From Oscillospiraceae bacterium (GTDB lineage Bacteria; Bacillota; Clostridia; Oscillospirales; Ruminococcaceae), in NCBI GenBank assembly GCA_022791315.1, contig JAAVYW010000025.1, forward strand, positions 1-64,000: DNA of 64,000 bases. Reading direction: 5' to 3'. This document shows positions 53,474-62,358 of this stretch, piece after piece. Made by a program: the position numbers and the translations under genes. A model generated the notes under the pieces. The model worked only from the letters and a program-made list of their open reading frames with translations, made no database searches and was not told the DNA's origin. Position 1 is the stretch's first letter, and each line of letters begins with the position of its first letter.

Positions 53474-54559
53474 ATGAAACGAGTATATAATTTCAGCGCG
53501 GGGCCTTCCGTGCTGCCGGAGTGGGTATTGCAAAAGGCGGCGGAGGAGATGCTGGATTACCAGGGCAGCGGGCAGTCGGTGATGGAGATGTCCCACCGCT
53601 CCAAGGTGTATGAGGGGATTATCCAGGGCTGCGAGGCGCTGCTGCGCAAGACCATGAATATCCCGGACAATTACAAGGTGCTGTTTTTACAGGGCGGGGC
53701 GTCTTCCCAGTTTGCCATGATTCCGCTGAATTTGATGAACGGGACGGGCAAGGCGGACTTTGTGCTCACCGGCCAGTGGGCGAAAAAGGCCTACAGCGAG
53801 GCCAAAAAATACGGGGAGTGCAGGGTGATTGCCTCCAGCGAAGACAAGGTTTACACCTATATCCCCAAGCTGGACCCGGCCTCCTTTACCAAGGATGCGG
53901 ACTATTTCCACATCTGCCTGAACAATACGATTTACGGCACGGTGTACCATGAGCTGCCCCAGACAGGGAATGTGCCGCTGATTGCCGATTTGTCCTCCTG
54001 CATCCTCTCGGAGCCCATTGACGTGTCGAAATTCGGCATGGTGTATGCGGGGGCGCAGAAGAATATGGGGCCTGCGGGGCTGACCGTGGCGATTATCCGG
54101 GAGGACCTGATTGGCCATGCCAGGGAGATTACCCCCACGATGTTTGACTACAAGACCCACGTGGACAACGACTCCATGTACAACACGCCGCCCACCTATG
54201 CCATTTACATCTGCGGGCTGGTGCTGGAATGGCTTAACGATGTGGTGGGCGGGCTGGACAAGATGGCCCAGCGCAACCGGGCCAAGGCCGCCATGCTCTA
54301 TGAGTTCCTGGACCAGAGCAAGCTGTTCCGGGGCACAGTGGTGAAGGAGGACCGCTCTATCATGAACATCCCCTTTGTCACCGGGGATGAGGAGATGGAC
54401 AAGAAATTCGTGAAGGCCGCCGAGGCTGCCGGGTTTGTCAACTTGAAGGGACACCGGACCGTGGGCGGGATGCGCGCTTCCATCTATAACGCCATGCCCA
54501 TCCAGGGGATTCAGGATTTGGTGGATTTCATGGGCAAGTTTGAGAAAGAGAACGCCTAA
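53474..54559 (+). CDS. serC: Phosphoserine aminotransferase
   Basis: 361 aa. This PLP enzyme converts 3-phosphohydroxypyruvate to phosphoserine. It begins MKRVYNFSAGPSVLPEWVL; other family blocks are MSHRSKVYEGII, FLQGGASSQFAMIPLN and, at the PLP lysine, YAGAQKNMGPAGL. HRTVGGMRASIYNAMP near the end binds substrate phosphate. GGAGG is upstream of the ATG at 53474. It forms an operon with serA 153 bp downstream. Confidence 0.96.
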   Translation: MKRVYNFSAGPSVLPEWVLQKAAEEMLDYQGSGQSVMEMSHRSKVYEGIIQGCEALLRKTMNIPDNYKVLFLQGGASSQFAMIPLNLMNGTGKADFVLTGQWAKKAYSEAKKYGECRVIASSEDKVYTYIPKLDPASFTKDADYFHICLNNTIYGTVYHELPQTGNVPLIADLSSCILSEPIDVSKFGMVYAGAQKNMGPAGLTVAIIREDLIGHAREITPTMFDYKTHVDNDSMYNTPPTYAIYICGLVLEWLNDVVGGLDKMAQRNRAKAAMLYEFLDQSKLFRGTVVKEDRSIMNIPFVTGDEEMDKKFVKAAEAAGFVNLKGHRTVGGMRASIYNAMPIQGIQDLVDFMGKFEKENA

Positions 54560-54712
54560 GAGTTTTTTCAGGGGGTTCGCCCCCTTCGGGGTGCGCGGCC
54601 AATCCGGCCGCTCGCTCCATCTTTAGGGTTTATACGGCTCCTGGGCGCGGCTTCCTCACGGGGGCGGGGTGCGTGGCGGGGGAGAGCGGGATTGGAAGGG
54701 AGATTGATTGAG

Positions 54713-55873
54713 ATGTATCAGGTGAAGCTGATGAATAAAATCGCGGCCTGCGGGCTGGAGGTGCTGGATGACTCCTACACCTGCGGGGAGGGCATTGAGA
54801 ACCCGGATGCGATTCTGGTGCGCAGCGCAGCGCTGCACGACATGGAATTCCCCGAGAGCCTGCGGGCCATTGCCCGGGCAGGGGCGGGCACCAACAACAT
54901 CCCGGTGGAGGCCTGCAGCGAGCGGGGCATTGTGGTCTTTAACACGCCGGGGGCAAACGCCAACGCGGTGAAGGAGCTGGTGCTGTGCGGGCTGCTGATG
55001 GCCTCCCGGAAAATTGTGCCGGCGCTGAACTGGGCCCAGACCCTGAAGGGCCAGGGCGACCAGGTGCTGAAGCTGGTGGAAAAGGGTAAGGGGGCCTTTG
55101 TGGGGCCGGAGATTAAGGGGAAAAAGCTGGGCGTCATCGGCCTGGGGGCCATTGGCGTGCTGGTGGCAAACAGCGCCGCCAGCCTGGGGATGACGGTGTA
55201 TGGCTACGACCCCTATCTGTCGGTGGACGCGGCCTGGGGGCTCTCCCGCCGGATTATCCACGCCAAGAGCGTGGAGGAAATCTATGCCCAGTGCGACTAT
55301 ATCACCGTGCATGTGCCGCTTAACGACAAGACCAAGCACATGATTGGGCAGGAGGCCCTGGGGATGATGAAGCCCACCGCCGCAGTGCTCAACTTCTCCC
55401 GGGATGAGCTGGTGGACGGGGAGGCCGTGCTGGCGGCGCTGGAAAAAGACACGCTGCGGTGCTATGTCACCGATTTCCCCACGGACAACATGCTGGGGAA
55501 TGAAAAGGTGGTGGCCCTGCCCCATCTGGGCGCCTCCACCCCGGAATCGGAGGACAACTGCGCGGTGATGGCTGCCCAGGAAATCCGGGATTACCTGGAA
55601 AACGGCAACATCGTCAACTCCGTGAACTTCCCGAATGCCGTGATGGAGCGCAGCGGGAAATACCGGTATGGGATTCTGCACCGGAATATCCCCTCCATGA
55701 TTTCCCAGGCCACCAATGCCTTTGCGGAGCAGGGGATTAATATCGAGAACATGATGAACAAATCCAAGAAGGACTATGCCTATACCGTGATTGACGCGGA
55801 GGAGAAGAGCCAGGCGGTGATTGACCGCATCTCCGCCGTGGACGGCGTGGTGAAGGTGAACTTATACGAATAA
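54713..55873 (+). CDS. serA: D-3-phosphoglycerate dehydrogenase
   Basis: 386 aa. This first enzyme of serine synthesis oxidises 3-phosphoglycerate with NAD+. The NAD motif is GVIGLGAIGVLVANSA. Catalytic regions are VRSAALHD, RAGAGTNNI and the His in VALPHLGASTPESE. The C-terminus (residues about 310-386) is an ACT domain (QGINIENMMNKSKKDYAYTV), probably for serine feedback. The ATG at 54713 has GGGAG 10 nt upstream; a TTG at 54692 is the alternative. Small GC-rich hairpins such as GGGGGTTCGCCCCC lie in the serC-serA gap. Confidence 0.96.
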   Translation: MYQVKLMNKIAACGLEVLDDSYTCGEGIENPDAILVRSAALHDMEFPESLRAIARAGAGTNNIPVEACSERGIVVFNTPGANANAVKELVLCGLLMASRKIVPALNWAQTLKGQGDQVLKLVEKGKGAFVGPEIKGKKLGVIGLGAIGVLVANSAASLGMTVYGYDPYLSVDAAWGLSRRIIHAKSVEEIYAQCDYITVHVPLNDKTKHMIGQEALGMMKPTAAVLNFSRDELVDGEAVLAALEKDTLRCYVTDFPTDNMLGNEKVVALPHLGASTPESEDNCAVMAAQEIRDYLENGNIVNSVNFPNAVMERSGKYRYGILHRNIPSMISQATNAFAEQGINIENMMNKSKKDYAYTVIDAEEKSQAVIDRISAVDGVVKVNLYE

Positions 55874-55886
55874 GACGGCAGACAGA

Positions 55887-55920
55887 AAACCAGGGGAGCC
55901 GCCGGGCTCCCCTGGTTTTT
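55887..55920 (+). terminator. Terminator of serC-serA
   Basis: AACCAGGGGAGCC and GGCTCCCCTGGTT around GCCG, followed by TTTTT. Confidence 0.92.
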
Positions 55921-55944
55921 GCCCGGATGACGGACAAGACAGGC

Positions 55945-56165
55945 ACCATTCTATTGTCAAAAAAGTCCCTGCGTTCGCAGACGCATTTCAATCCCTGCAA
56001 AGCAGGCAAATTTTCCGGCGGCTTTGCCGTCGAAAAATTTTCTCCTATTTTTGCAAGTGTGTCCCGCCTTGGCGGGATGCGCGCGGCAAAAATGCAACGC
56101 CAACGGCGTCGGCGTTAGCCCGGCGGAAGGCCGCAGGCCTGGAGCGGGCTTTCGGGATAGGGTTT
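55945..56165. repeat. Family 2 hairpin element, copy II (inverted)
   Basis: In reverse complement it reads GCATTTTTGCCGCGCGCATC, a CCCGCC/GGCGGG hairpin, TTGCAAAAATAGGAGAAAAT, TTTTCGACGGCAAAGCCGCC, GGAAAATTTGCCTGC and GAAATGCGTCTGCG. These match copy III in the same order, with the hairpin arms changed in a compensating way. It lies between serA and the small gene at 56191-56490. Confidence 0.8.
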
Positions 56166-56190
56166 TCTTTGAAAACCCTATCCCGAGGCT

Positions 56191-56490
56191 TTAGCACCAG
56201 GTTTGCTCGTAGAGAACCTGGCCGGTTTGGCACATGCGGCGGGCCTGGGTGTCTTCCTGGCGCACGAGGAAGGACCACTCCTGCGGGCGGTAGGCCGTCA
56301 GGCGGATGGGGAAGGGCACCTGGCCCCGCAGCTCCCGTTCCAATGCCCGGGGGCTGGCAATCTCGGCTACAATGCAAAGGGCTGCCGAGAGCAGATGCTC
56401 CTCCTTATCCACCCGCTGGTCGTAGACTATGATTTTCGAGGGATGGCACCGCCCCAGCAGATAATCCCTCGCCTGTGTGATTTCATCCAT
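56191..56490 (-). CDS. Small nucleotidyltransferase-like protein lacking the catalytic motif
   Basis: 99 aa. The layout MDEITQARDYLLGRCHPSKIIVY, then a helix and strand, then RLTAYRPQEW and a final TGQVLYE resembles minimal polymerase-beta-type nucleotidyltransferases (HPEKI-type start, ytpeE, vLYE end). The catalytic GS-x-A-x-G and DxD residues are replaced (YDQRVDKEEH, LCIVAE). GGAAGG lies 7 nt before the ATG. No HEPN partner is adjacent. The relationship is by motif pattern only, so this is a tentative call. Confidence 0.5.
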   Translation of the reverse strand: MDEITQARDYLLGRCHPSKIIVYDQRVDKEEHLLSAALCIVAEIASPRALERELRGQVPFPIRLTAYRPQEWSFLVRQEDTQARRMCQTGQVLYEQTWC

Positions 56491-56890
56491 GCTTAAACCT
56501 TCCTTCCCCCCCTTTTTGGGGGTGGTTTTGCGCAGCAAAAAGCCACAAAAGGCCAGGCTGCAATTCATTTCAACCTCTGCCCCTCTCTGTGCTTTTTACC
56601 CTATGTAGAGCGCTTGCGGGCAGGGGCCGGCCCTGAAACGCCGGAATCCCGACCCCATCTATTCTAACACAGCCTTGGGTTTTATACAAGGAACGCCCTG
56701 CCAATATAGCCAATTTTGTGATAAATACTTTGTTCATAATTATTTAAGAAAAACATAAAAATCTTGGAAAAATGACTTCCCTTTTTCTCTGGATGGTGTA
56801 TAATACGAAAGACGTTACCAGTCCGGGCTTGTGACAGAGGGGAGCCGGACGGAAGTTTGCCCTGATACCATGATGGAGGTGATGGTGAAA

Positions 56891-58678
56891 ATGCTTCAGA
56901 TTAAATGGGTCTGGAAGAACATGAGGGGAGCAAAAAAGGTGTACATATTTGCTCTCTCGGTGGGCCTGCTCAGCTCGCTGCTGGTGTTTGTCAACCCCAT
57001 GCTGACCCAGCGTGTGGTGGACGAGGTGCTGGTGGGTGTGACGCAGGCGGACGGAACGGTATTCCACAACACGGAAATCCTGATGCCGCTGCTGATTGGC
57101 ATTGTGGGGATGCACGTGTTCCGGATGCTTTGCCTGTATGGGCGCACCTTTTTTGCGGATTACTCTACGCAAAAGCTGACGGTGAACCTGCGCAGGCACT
57201 TGTATGACAAAATCCAGTCGCAAGACAAGTCCTATTATGACCGCAACCGCACCGGCGATTTGATGACCCGGATGACGGGCGACCTGGAAATGGTGCGCCA
57301 TTTCATGGCCTTTGTGCTGCGGGAGCTGCTGACGGATACGGTGCTCTTCCTTGTGACGCTGGTCTATTTCTTCACGGTGGACTGGGTGATGACGCTGTGC
57401 ATCCTGGCAGTGACACCGCTGCTGCTGTGGATGTCCAAGTCCTTTTCCGGCAAGGTGCGTTCCAAGTATGCGGACTTGCGGGAAAAGCTCAGTGAGCTGA
57501 ATACCCAGGCCCAGGAGAATATCTCCGGCAACCGGGTGGTGAAGGCCTTTGCCCGGGAAGGGTATGAGATTGAAAAGTTTTCCCAGAAAAACGAGGACTA
57601 CCGGGGGGCAAATATCGACGCCCAGTTTACCTGGCTGCGGTATTTCCCGGTGATGAATGGCATCGCCAGCTCCCTGACAGTGATTACCTACGGCTTGGGG
57701 GCCCTCTTTATCATCAACGGGCAGATGACAGCCGGGCAATTGGCGGCCTTTAGCGGCCTGATTTGGGCCATTTCCGAGCCCATGAGAAACTTGGGGATGC
57801 TCTTGAACGACACCCAGCGCTTCTTTGCCTCGGCTAACAAGGTCATTGAGATGTACTACGAGCAGCCCAGGATTGTGGACGCGGCGGACACGGTGGATAT
57901 GCCGGAGCGGTTCCAGGGCAAGGTGGAATTCAAGGATGTGCACTTTGGGTTTGGGCGGGAGAAGGTGTTTGACGGCATCTCCTTCACTGCCAATCCGGGG
58001 GAGACCATCGCCATCATGGGGGCCACCGGCTCGGGCAAGACCTCGCTGGTGAACCTGCTTGCCCGGTTCTACGACGTGACCGGCGGCCAGGTGCTGGTGG
58101 ACGGGGTGGACGTGCGCAAGATGAAGCTGCGGGATTTGCGGCACAACATCGGCATGGCGCCCCAGGAGGTCTTCCTCTTCTCGGAGACGGTGGACGGCAA
58201 TATTGCCTACTCTGACCCGGAGATGAGCGAGGAGGAAGTGAAGAGCTACGCGCGCATCGCCGACGCCGACGGCTTTATCAAGCGCATGGAGGACGGCTAC
58301 GAGACCATTGTAGGCGAGCGGGGCGTGGGCCTCTCAGGCGGGCAGAAGCAGCGGATTGCCTTGGCCAGGGCCCTGGCGGTAAAGCCCGCCATCCTGGTGC
58401 TGGACGACACCACCTCGGCGGTGGACTTGGAGACGGAGAAATACATCCAGGAACAGCTGGCCGCCATGGAAGGGAAGAAATGTACCAAGTTTATCATTGC
58501 CCAGCGCATCTCCTCGGTGAAGGACGCCGACCAAATCCTCATCCTGGCCGACGGCAAGATTGCCGAGCGGGGCACCCACCAGGAGCTGCTGCGGCAAAAC
58601 GGCTACTACCGTGAAATCTTTGAGCTCCAGCACGGCGAAGCTATGGCGAAGGAGGCGGTTTTGAATGGCGCGCAATAA
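56891..58678 (+). CDS. ABC exporter subunit A (ABC-B type, degenerate ATPase site)
   Basis: 595 aa: six TM helices (residues about 10-310) then an ATPase domain. Walker A is GATGSGKTSL and the signature is a consensus LSGGQKQR. Walker B ends LVLDDTTSAVD, with Asp where the catalytic Glu should be, and the H-loop is IAQRISSV, with Gln for His. This pattern marks one subunit of heterodimeric exporters such as BmrCD, LmrCD or TM287/288. A GTG at 56885 is an alternative start that fits GGAGG spacing better. It overlaps subunit B by 14 bp. Confidence 0.92.
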   Translation: MLQIKWVWKNMRGAKKVYIFALSVGLLSSLLVFVNPMLTQRVVDEVLVGVTQADGTVFHNTEILMPLLIGIVGMHVFRMLCLYGRTFFADYSTQKLTVNLRRHLYDKIQSQDKSYYDRNRTGDLMTRMTGDLEMVRHFMAFVLRELLTDTVLFLVTLVYFFTVDWVMTLCILAVTPLLLWMSKSFSGKVRSKYADLREKLSELNTQAQENISGNRVVKAFAREGYEIEKFSQKNEDYRGANIDAQFTWLRYFPVMNGIASSLTVITYGLGALFIINGQMTAGQLAAFSGLIWAISEPMRNLGMLLNDTQRFFASANKVIEMYYEQPRIVDAADTVDMPERFQGKVEFKDVHFGFGREKVFDGISFTANPGETIAIMGATGSGKTSLVNLLARFYDVTGGQVLVDGVDVRKMKLRDLRHNIGMAPQEVFLFSETVDGNIAYSDPEMSEEEVKSYARIADADGFIKRMEDGYETIVGERGVGLSGGQKQRIALARALAVKPAILVLDDTTSAVDLETEKYIQEQLAAMEGKKCTKFIIAQRISSVKDADQILILADGKIAERGTHQELLRQNGYYREIFELQHGEAMAKEAVLNGAQ

Positions 58679-60458
58679 ATTCGACATTGACGAAACGCTG
58701 GAATCCCCATTTAATATAAACCATCTCAAGCGCAGCATGGTCTATATCAACAGGTACAAGGGCCAGATGATTTTGGCGCTCTCCCTGTCGCTGATTGCCG
58801 TCTTCTGCGCGCTGATTACGCCCCAGATTACCAAGTACATGCTGGACGTGATTGTGCCGGAGAAGGACCTCTGGATGCTGCTGGTGTTTGTCATCCTGCT
58901 CACCCTGTCCATTGTGCTCAACATCTTTTTGAACGTGATGCGCTCCCGCATTACGGCGCGGGTGGGGCAGAACATTGTCTACGACATCCGGCAGGACTTG
59001 TTCGAGCATTTGCAGCAGCTGCCCTTTGCCTACTATGATTCCCGCCCCCACGGGAAAATCCTGGTGCGGGTGGTGCAGTATGTAAACAATGTGTCGGATA
59101 TGCTTTCAAACGGCATTATCAACTTTGTGCTGGAAATCTGCAACCTGATTTTTGTGGCGGTGTTCATGTTCCTCACCGACGCTAAGCTGGCCTGTGTCAT
59201 CATCGCGGGCCTGCCTATCCTGGCCGCCATTGTGCTGGCGATTAAGCCCGCCCAGCGGAAGGCCTGGCAGATTCAGTCCAACAAGAACTCCAATATGAAC
59301 GCCTATATTCACGAGAGCATCACGGGCGCCAGCGTGACCCAGATTTTTGCCCGGGAAAAGGTGAACGCGGGGATTGCAGACACCCAGTTTGAAAATGTGC
59401 GGAAATCCTTTATGAAGGCCGTGTTTATCTCCAACTGGGTGTGGGTATCGGTGGAGATTATCTCCGTGGCAATCCAGGCCTGTATCTACGGCTTTGGTAT
59501 CCTGGTGTTCCAGCCCATGATTACCTTCGGTACGGCGGTAGCTATGTGCGACTATTCCCAGCGCTTTTGGCGGCCCATTACCAACCTGGCAAACCTGTAC
59601 AACAACTTGATTAACACCATGGCCTATCTGGAGCGCATCTTCGAGACCATCGACGAGCCGGTGGACATCCAGGACAGCGAAGGTGCCTACGCCCTGCCCC
59701 CCATCAAGGGCGAGGTGGAGTTTAAGGACGTGGTCTTTGAATACGAGCCGGGCCATCCCATTTTGAACCACATGAGCTTCCGGGTGAAGCCGGGCGAGAA
59801 TATCGCGCTGGTGGGCCCCACCGGGGCGGGCAAGACCACGGTGATTAACCTTATCAGCCGGTTCTACGATATCTCCTCGGGCCAGGTGCTCATCGACGGG
59901 CACGAGGTTTCCAAAGTGACGCTGAATTCCCTGCGCAGCCAGATGGGCGTCATGCTCCAGGACAGCTTCATTTTCTCAGGGAATATCCTGGAAAACATCC
60001 GTTACGGCAAGCTGGACGCCACCATGGACGAGGTGATTTCCGCGGCCAGGACTGTCAAGGCCGACGAGTTCATCCAACAGATGGAGGATGGCTACAAGAC
60101 CGAGGTGAACGAGCGGGGCAGCCGCCTCTCCCAGGGGCAGAAACAGCTGGTCTCCTTTGCACGCACCTTGATTGCAGACCCCAAAATCCTGATTTTGGAC
60201 GAAGCCACTTCCAGCATCGACACCAAGACGGAACGGCTGATGCAGCAGGGGCTCAATGAGCTGATGAGAGGGAGGACCTCCTTTATCATCGCCCACCGGC
60301 TCTCCACCATCCAGAGCTGCGACCGGATTCTCTATATCGCGGACGGGGTTATCAAGGAGAGCGGTTCCCATGAGGAGCTGCTGGCGAAAAAGGGCCTGTA
60401 CTACGACCTGTATATGGCACAGAAGCAGGACGCGGGGATTGCCGTGTCGGCGGACTAG
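58665..60458 (+). CDS. ABC exporter subunit B (ABC-B type)
   Basis: 597 aa with six TM helices and an ATPase domain. Walker A is GPTGAGKTTV, Walker B LILDEATSSID with the catalytic Glu, and the H-loop IIAHRLSTI. The signature is altered, LSQGQKQL, and would complete the degenerate site formed with subunit A. GGAGG lies 9 nt before the ATG inside the upstream gene. It probably exports hydrophobic compounds or peptides; no substrate evidence is nearby. Confidence 0.92.
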   Translation: MARNKFDIDETLESPFNINHLKRSMVYINRYKGQMILALSLSLIAVFCALITPQITKYMLDVIVPEKDLWMLLVFVILLTLSIVLNIFLNVMRSRITARVGQNIVYDIRQDLFEHLQQLPFAYYDSRPHGKILVRVVQYVNNVSDMLSNGIINFVLEICNLIFVAVFMFLTDAKLACVIIAGLPILAAIVLAIKPAQRKAWQIQSNKNSNMNAYIHESITGASVTQIFAREKVNAGIADTQFENVRKSFMKAVFISNWVWVSVEIISVAIQACIYGFGILVFQPMITFGTAVAMCDYSQRFWRPITNLANLYNNLINTMAYLERIFETIDEPVDIQDSEGAYALPPIKGEVEFKDVVFEYEPGHPILNHMSFRVKPGENIALVGPTGAGKTTVINLISRFYDISSGQVLIDGHEVSKVTLNSLRSQMGVMLQDSFIFSGNILENIRYGKLDATMDEVISAARTVKADEFIQQMEDGYKTEVNERGSRLSQGQKQLVSFARTLIADPKILILDEATSSIDTKTERLMQQGLNELMRGRTSFIIAHRLSTIQSCDRILYIADGVIKESGSHEELLAKKGLYYDLYMAQKQDAGIAVSAD

Positions 60459-60462
60459 ACGA

Positions 60463-60496
60463 GAACCCCCACCCGGGCATGCCCGGGTGGGGGTTC
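60463..60496. repeat. 34-bp near-perfect palindrome after the ABC exporter
   Basis: GAACCCCCACCCGGGC, AT, GCCCGGGTGGGGGTTC. There is no T-run after it, so it may block exonucleases or act with the family 2 element that follows. Confidence 0.75.
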
Positions 60497-60780
60497 AGAC
60501 TGCCGAACAACTCTTCGACTTATTCAGCAGTCTGAATGGCACGCTCCGGGCCTTCGGCCCTTCACTTAGCCAAGCATTTTTGCCGCGCGCAGCCCGCTCT
60601 GCGGGTTACATTTGCAAAAACAGAAGAAAATTTTTCGACGCACTTGTCGTCGGAAAATTTGCCCGCTGCATGGGATTTGAATGCGCCTGCAAAGCAGACG
60701 CTCGCCTGCGGGCGCGAGAATGGGCTTTTCGACAACCTGAAACCCACCCAGGCTTTGCCTGGGTGGGTTTGTGTTTGGGG
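60497..60780. repeat. Family 2 hairpin element, copy III, with terminal hairpin
   Basis: Contents in order are CAGACTGC...GCAGTCTG, GGGCCTTCGGCCC with TTCACTTAGC, GCATTTTTGCCGCGCGCAGC, CCCGCTCTGCGGG, GCAAAAACAGAAGAAAATTT, TTCGACGCACTTGTCGTCGG, GCCTGCGGGC and TTTTCGACAACCTG. It ends with ACCCACCCAGGC-TTT-GCCTGGGTGGGT (60742-60768), which probably terminates the convergent transcripts. It lies between the exporter and the anti-sigma gene. Confidence 0.8.
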
Positions 60781-61410
60781 CTAGTTTTGCGGGGCCAAGC
60801 TGGCCCAGGGGAGATCCAGCTGCTCCATGCCGGAGGAATACCAATCAGCCCATTCGGTGTCGCTGCCGGGCCTGAGGTAATTGTTGGCGGATCCGCCCTC
60901 GGGGATACCCTCCTCGTTCCAGAGGAATTCCGCCCAGCCGAAGCTCTCCGGCGTGCCGCCGATGATAAAGGCGTGGCGCAGGCCGTCGTCTCCGGTGAAA
61001 TCATAGAGATAGGGGGTTTGGAGCGAGCATTGGTCGGTGATGTCCAGATTTTGGCCGTTTACGGTGAGGTAGAGGCGTCCTTCCCGTTCTTCGGCAGGAG
61101 GAGCCAAGTTTTCGGTATCCAGGGTAGTCACCGAGCCCTTTGTGCCGTCCTCATTTTCATAGTGGTAGGAGGTGCTGTTGGTGACGTAGTGGTAGACCCG
61201 GCCAATCGTGCCGGAGGCAAAGGCTGTCGCAGTCAGGGCGCAGCAGAGCACTGCCGCCGCGGCGATTACCATGGGTTTGCGGATTCGCTTGACTTTCATT
61301 TCCGTTTTCTCCTCTCTCTGGGCGCACCGGGCAATCAGCTGCTGCCGGATGCGTTCCTCTGCCGCCGGGGATAGCTTGATATGCTGCATCATTTCGCGAT
61401 ACGGTTTCAT
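60781..61410 (-). CDS. Putative anti-sigma factor, single-pass membrane protein
   Basis: 209 aa. The N-terminal cytoplasmic part of about 50 residues (MKPYREMMQHIKLSPAAEER, then QQLIARCAQREEK) is followed by one TM helix (about 52-70) and an outside domain of about 140 residues rich in aromatic and acidic residues. There is no zinc-binding HxxxCxxC motif. It lies directly after the ECF sigma gene, which fits a membrane-bound anti-sigma that releases the sigma factor on an envelope signal. ATG at 61410 has AGGAG 8 nt upstream. Confidence 0.75.
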   Translation of the reverse strand: MKPYREMMQHIKLSPAAEERIRQQLIARCAQREEKTEMKVKRIRKPMVIAAAAVLCCALTATAFASGTIGRVYHYVTNSTSYHYENEDGTKGSVTTLDTENLAPPAEEREGRLYLTVNGQNLDITDQCSLQTPYLYDFTGDDGLRHAFIIGGTPESFGWAEFLWNEEGIPEGGSANNYLRPGSDTEWADWYSSGMEQLDLPWASLAPQN

Positions 61411-61424
61411 GGGGTTTTCTCCTT

Positions 61425-61880
61425 TCACTGGGGTTCCTGCCAGTTTGCCAGCAGTTTCCGCGCCCGGTGGAGGCGCATGGATACGGCGGAAATGCCGGTG
61501 TGCAATAGCCTGGCGGTTTCGGCCAGGGTGTAACCCTCGTAATAGTGCAGATAGACGGCGGCGCGGTATTTAGGCGGCAGGGACATCACCGTTTGGAACA
61601 GGCCGCTCTCCTCCTCCGGCGCGGGAAAGGTGTCCTCCAGGGGTTCCCAACGGCTCTTGGGCGCGCTGCGCAGCAGGTCCCGCCCGGCGTTGACTGTCAC
61701 TTTGGCAAGCCAGGCTTTTTCCTTCCCCTCTGCCGGGGGATGGGGGCTCTCCAGTAGCTTGAGGAATACGGTCTGTACCAGGTCTTCCGCGTCCTGCACG
61801 CTGTGGGTATAGGACAGAGCCAGGCGGTAGACCATGTTGCGGTATTCCCCAAAGAGGGCCAGCAGCCGTTCCTCGGTCAT
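61425..61880 (-). CDS. ECF-type RNA polymerase sigma factor
   Basis: 151 aa. Region 2 is FGEYRNMVYRLALSYTHSVQDAEDLVQTVFLKLL and region 4 is SLPPKYRAAVYLHYYEGYTLAETARLLHTGISAVSMRLHRARKLL. AAAGGAGG lies 8 nt before the ATG. It is followed at once by the putative anti-sigma gene, whose frame overlaps its stop. The upstream sequence has CGTC near 61934 on the minus strand, which could be part of an autoregulated promoter, but the -35 is unclear. Confidence 0.93.
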   Translation of the reverse strand: MTEERLLALFGEYRNMVYRLALSYTHSVQDAEDLVQTVFLKLLESPHPPAEGKEKAWLAKVTVNAGRDLLRSAPKSRWEPLEDTFPAPEEESGLFQTVMSLPPKYRAAVYLHYYEGYTLAETARLLHTGISAVSMRLHRARKLLANWQEPQ

Positions 61881-61980
61881 GGGCTCTGCCTCCTTTCAAT
61901 TGTCTTTTTCGAGGCCTCTGTCTATAAGACGGATGGGGAAGGGGGATGTGCACAAAAAATATTTTTGTCCCATAAGTATG

Positions 61981-62310
61981 GGCCTATCGCGCCGTAGGTG
62001 AATGAAAGATTCCGGGCCAGCCAGCTGGCCTTGTCCGTACTTTTACAAAGGGTGGTGAAGACCAACGCGGCCTGGCCCACAGTGGCACAACGGGGAACGG
62101 CCTGTTTGCCTCTGGCAAATGCGGCGAGGGCGTGGGATGTATTGCCAACAGAGGGGGCTCAGCGAGGGCGACGTGTTGGCTGGGTGCAAGAGATTAGCTT
62201 TGAGATAGAACGCCGCCCGGGAGAAGGGGAGTTGGGGCTTTGCCCCTCAGCCCCACCGCCCTTTGAAAAGGGCGGCCCTAAACTTTAATTCGCCTACGGC
62301 GCGATAGGCC
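61981..62310. repeat. Family 1 modular hairpin element, copy H, with terminal inverted repeats
   Basis: The left end GGCCTATCGCGCCGTAGG (from 61981) and the right end CCTACGGCGCGATAGGCC (to 62310) are perfect inverted repeats of 18 bp, 23 bp with one mismatch. Inside are a GGCCAGCCAGCTGGCC hairpin, a partial GACCAAC module, then a second start GGCCTGTTTGCC as in copies D and F, GGGGCTTTGCCCC and CCGCCCTTTGAAAAGGGCGG. It looks like a terminal module of one orientation joined to a shortened element of the other. Confidence 0.82.
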
Positions 62311-62329
62311 GGGGGATTGCGGGAACACC

Positions 62330-62357
62330 AAAAAGGCCAGCCGAAAGGCTGGCCTTT
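62330..62357 (-). terminator. Terminator of the nuclease-like gene
   Basis: AAAGGCCAGCC-GAAA-GGCTGGCCTTT. On the minus strand the stem is followed by TTTTTGG. It overlaps nothing and lies next to the stop at 62359. Confidence 0.88.
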
Positions 62358-62358
62358 G

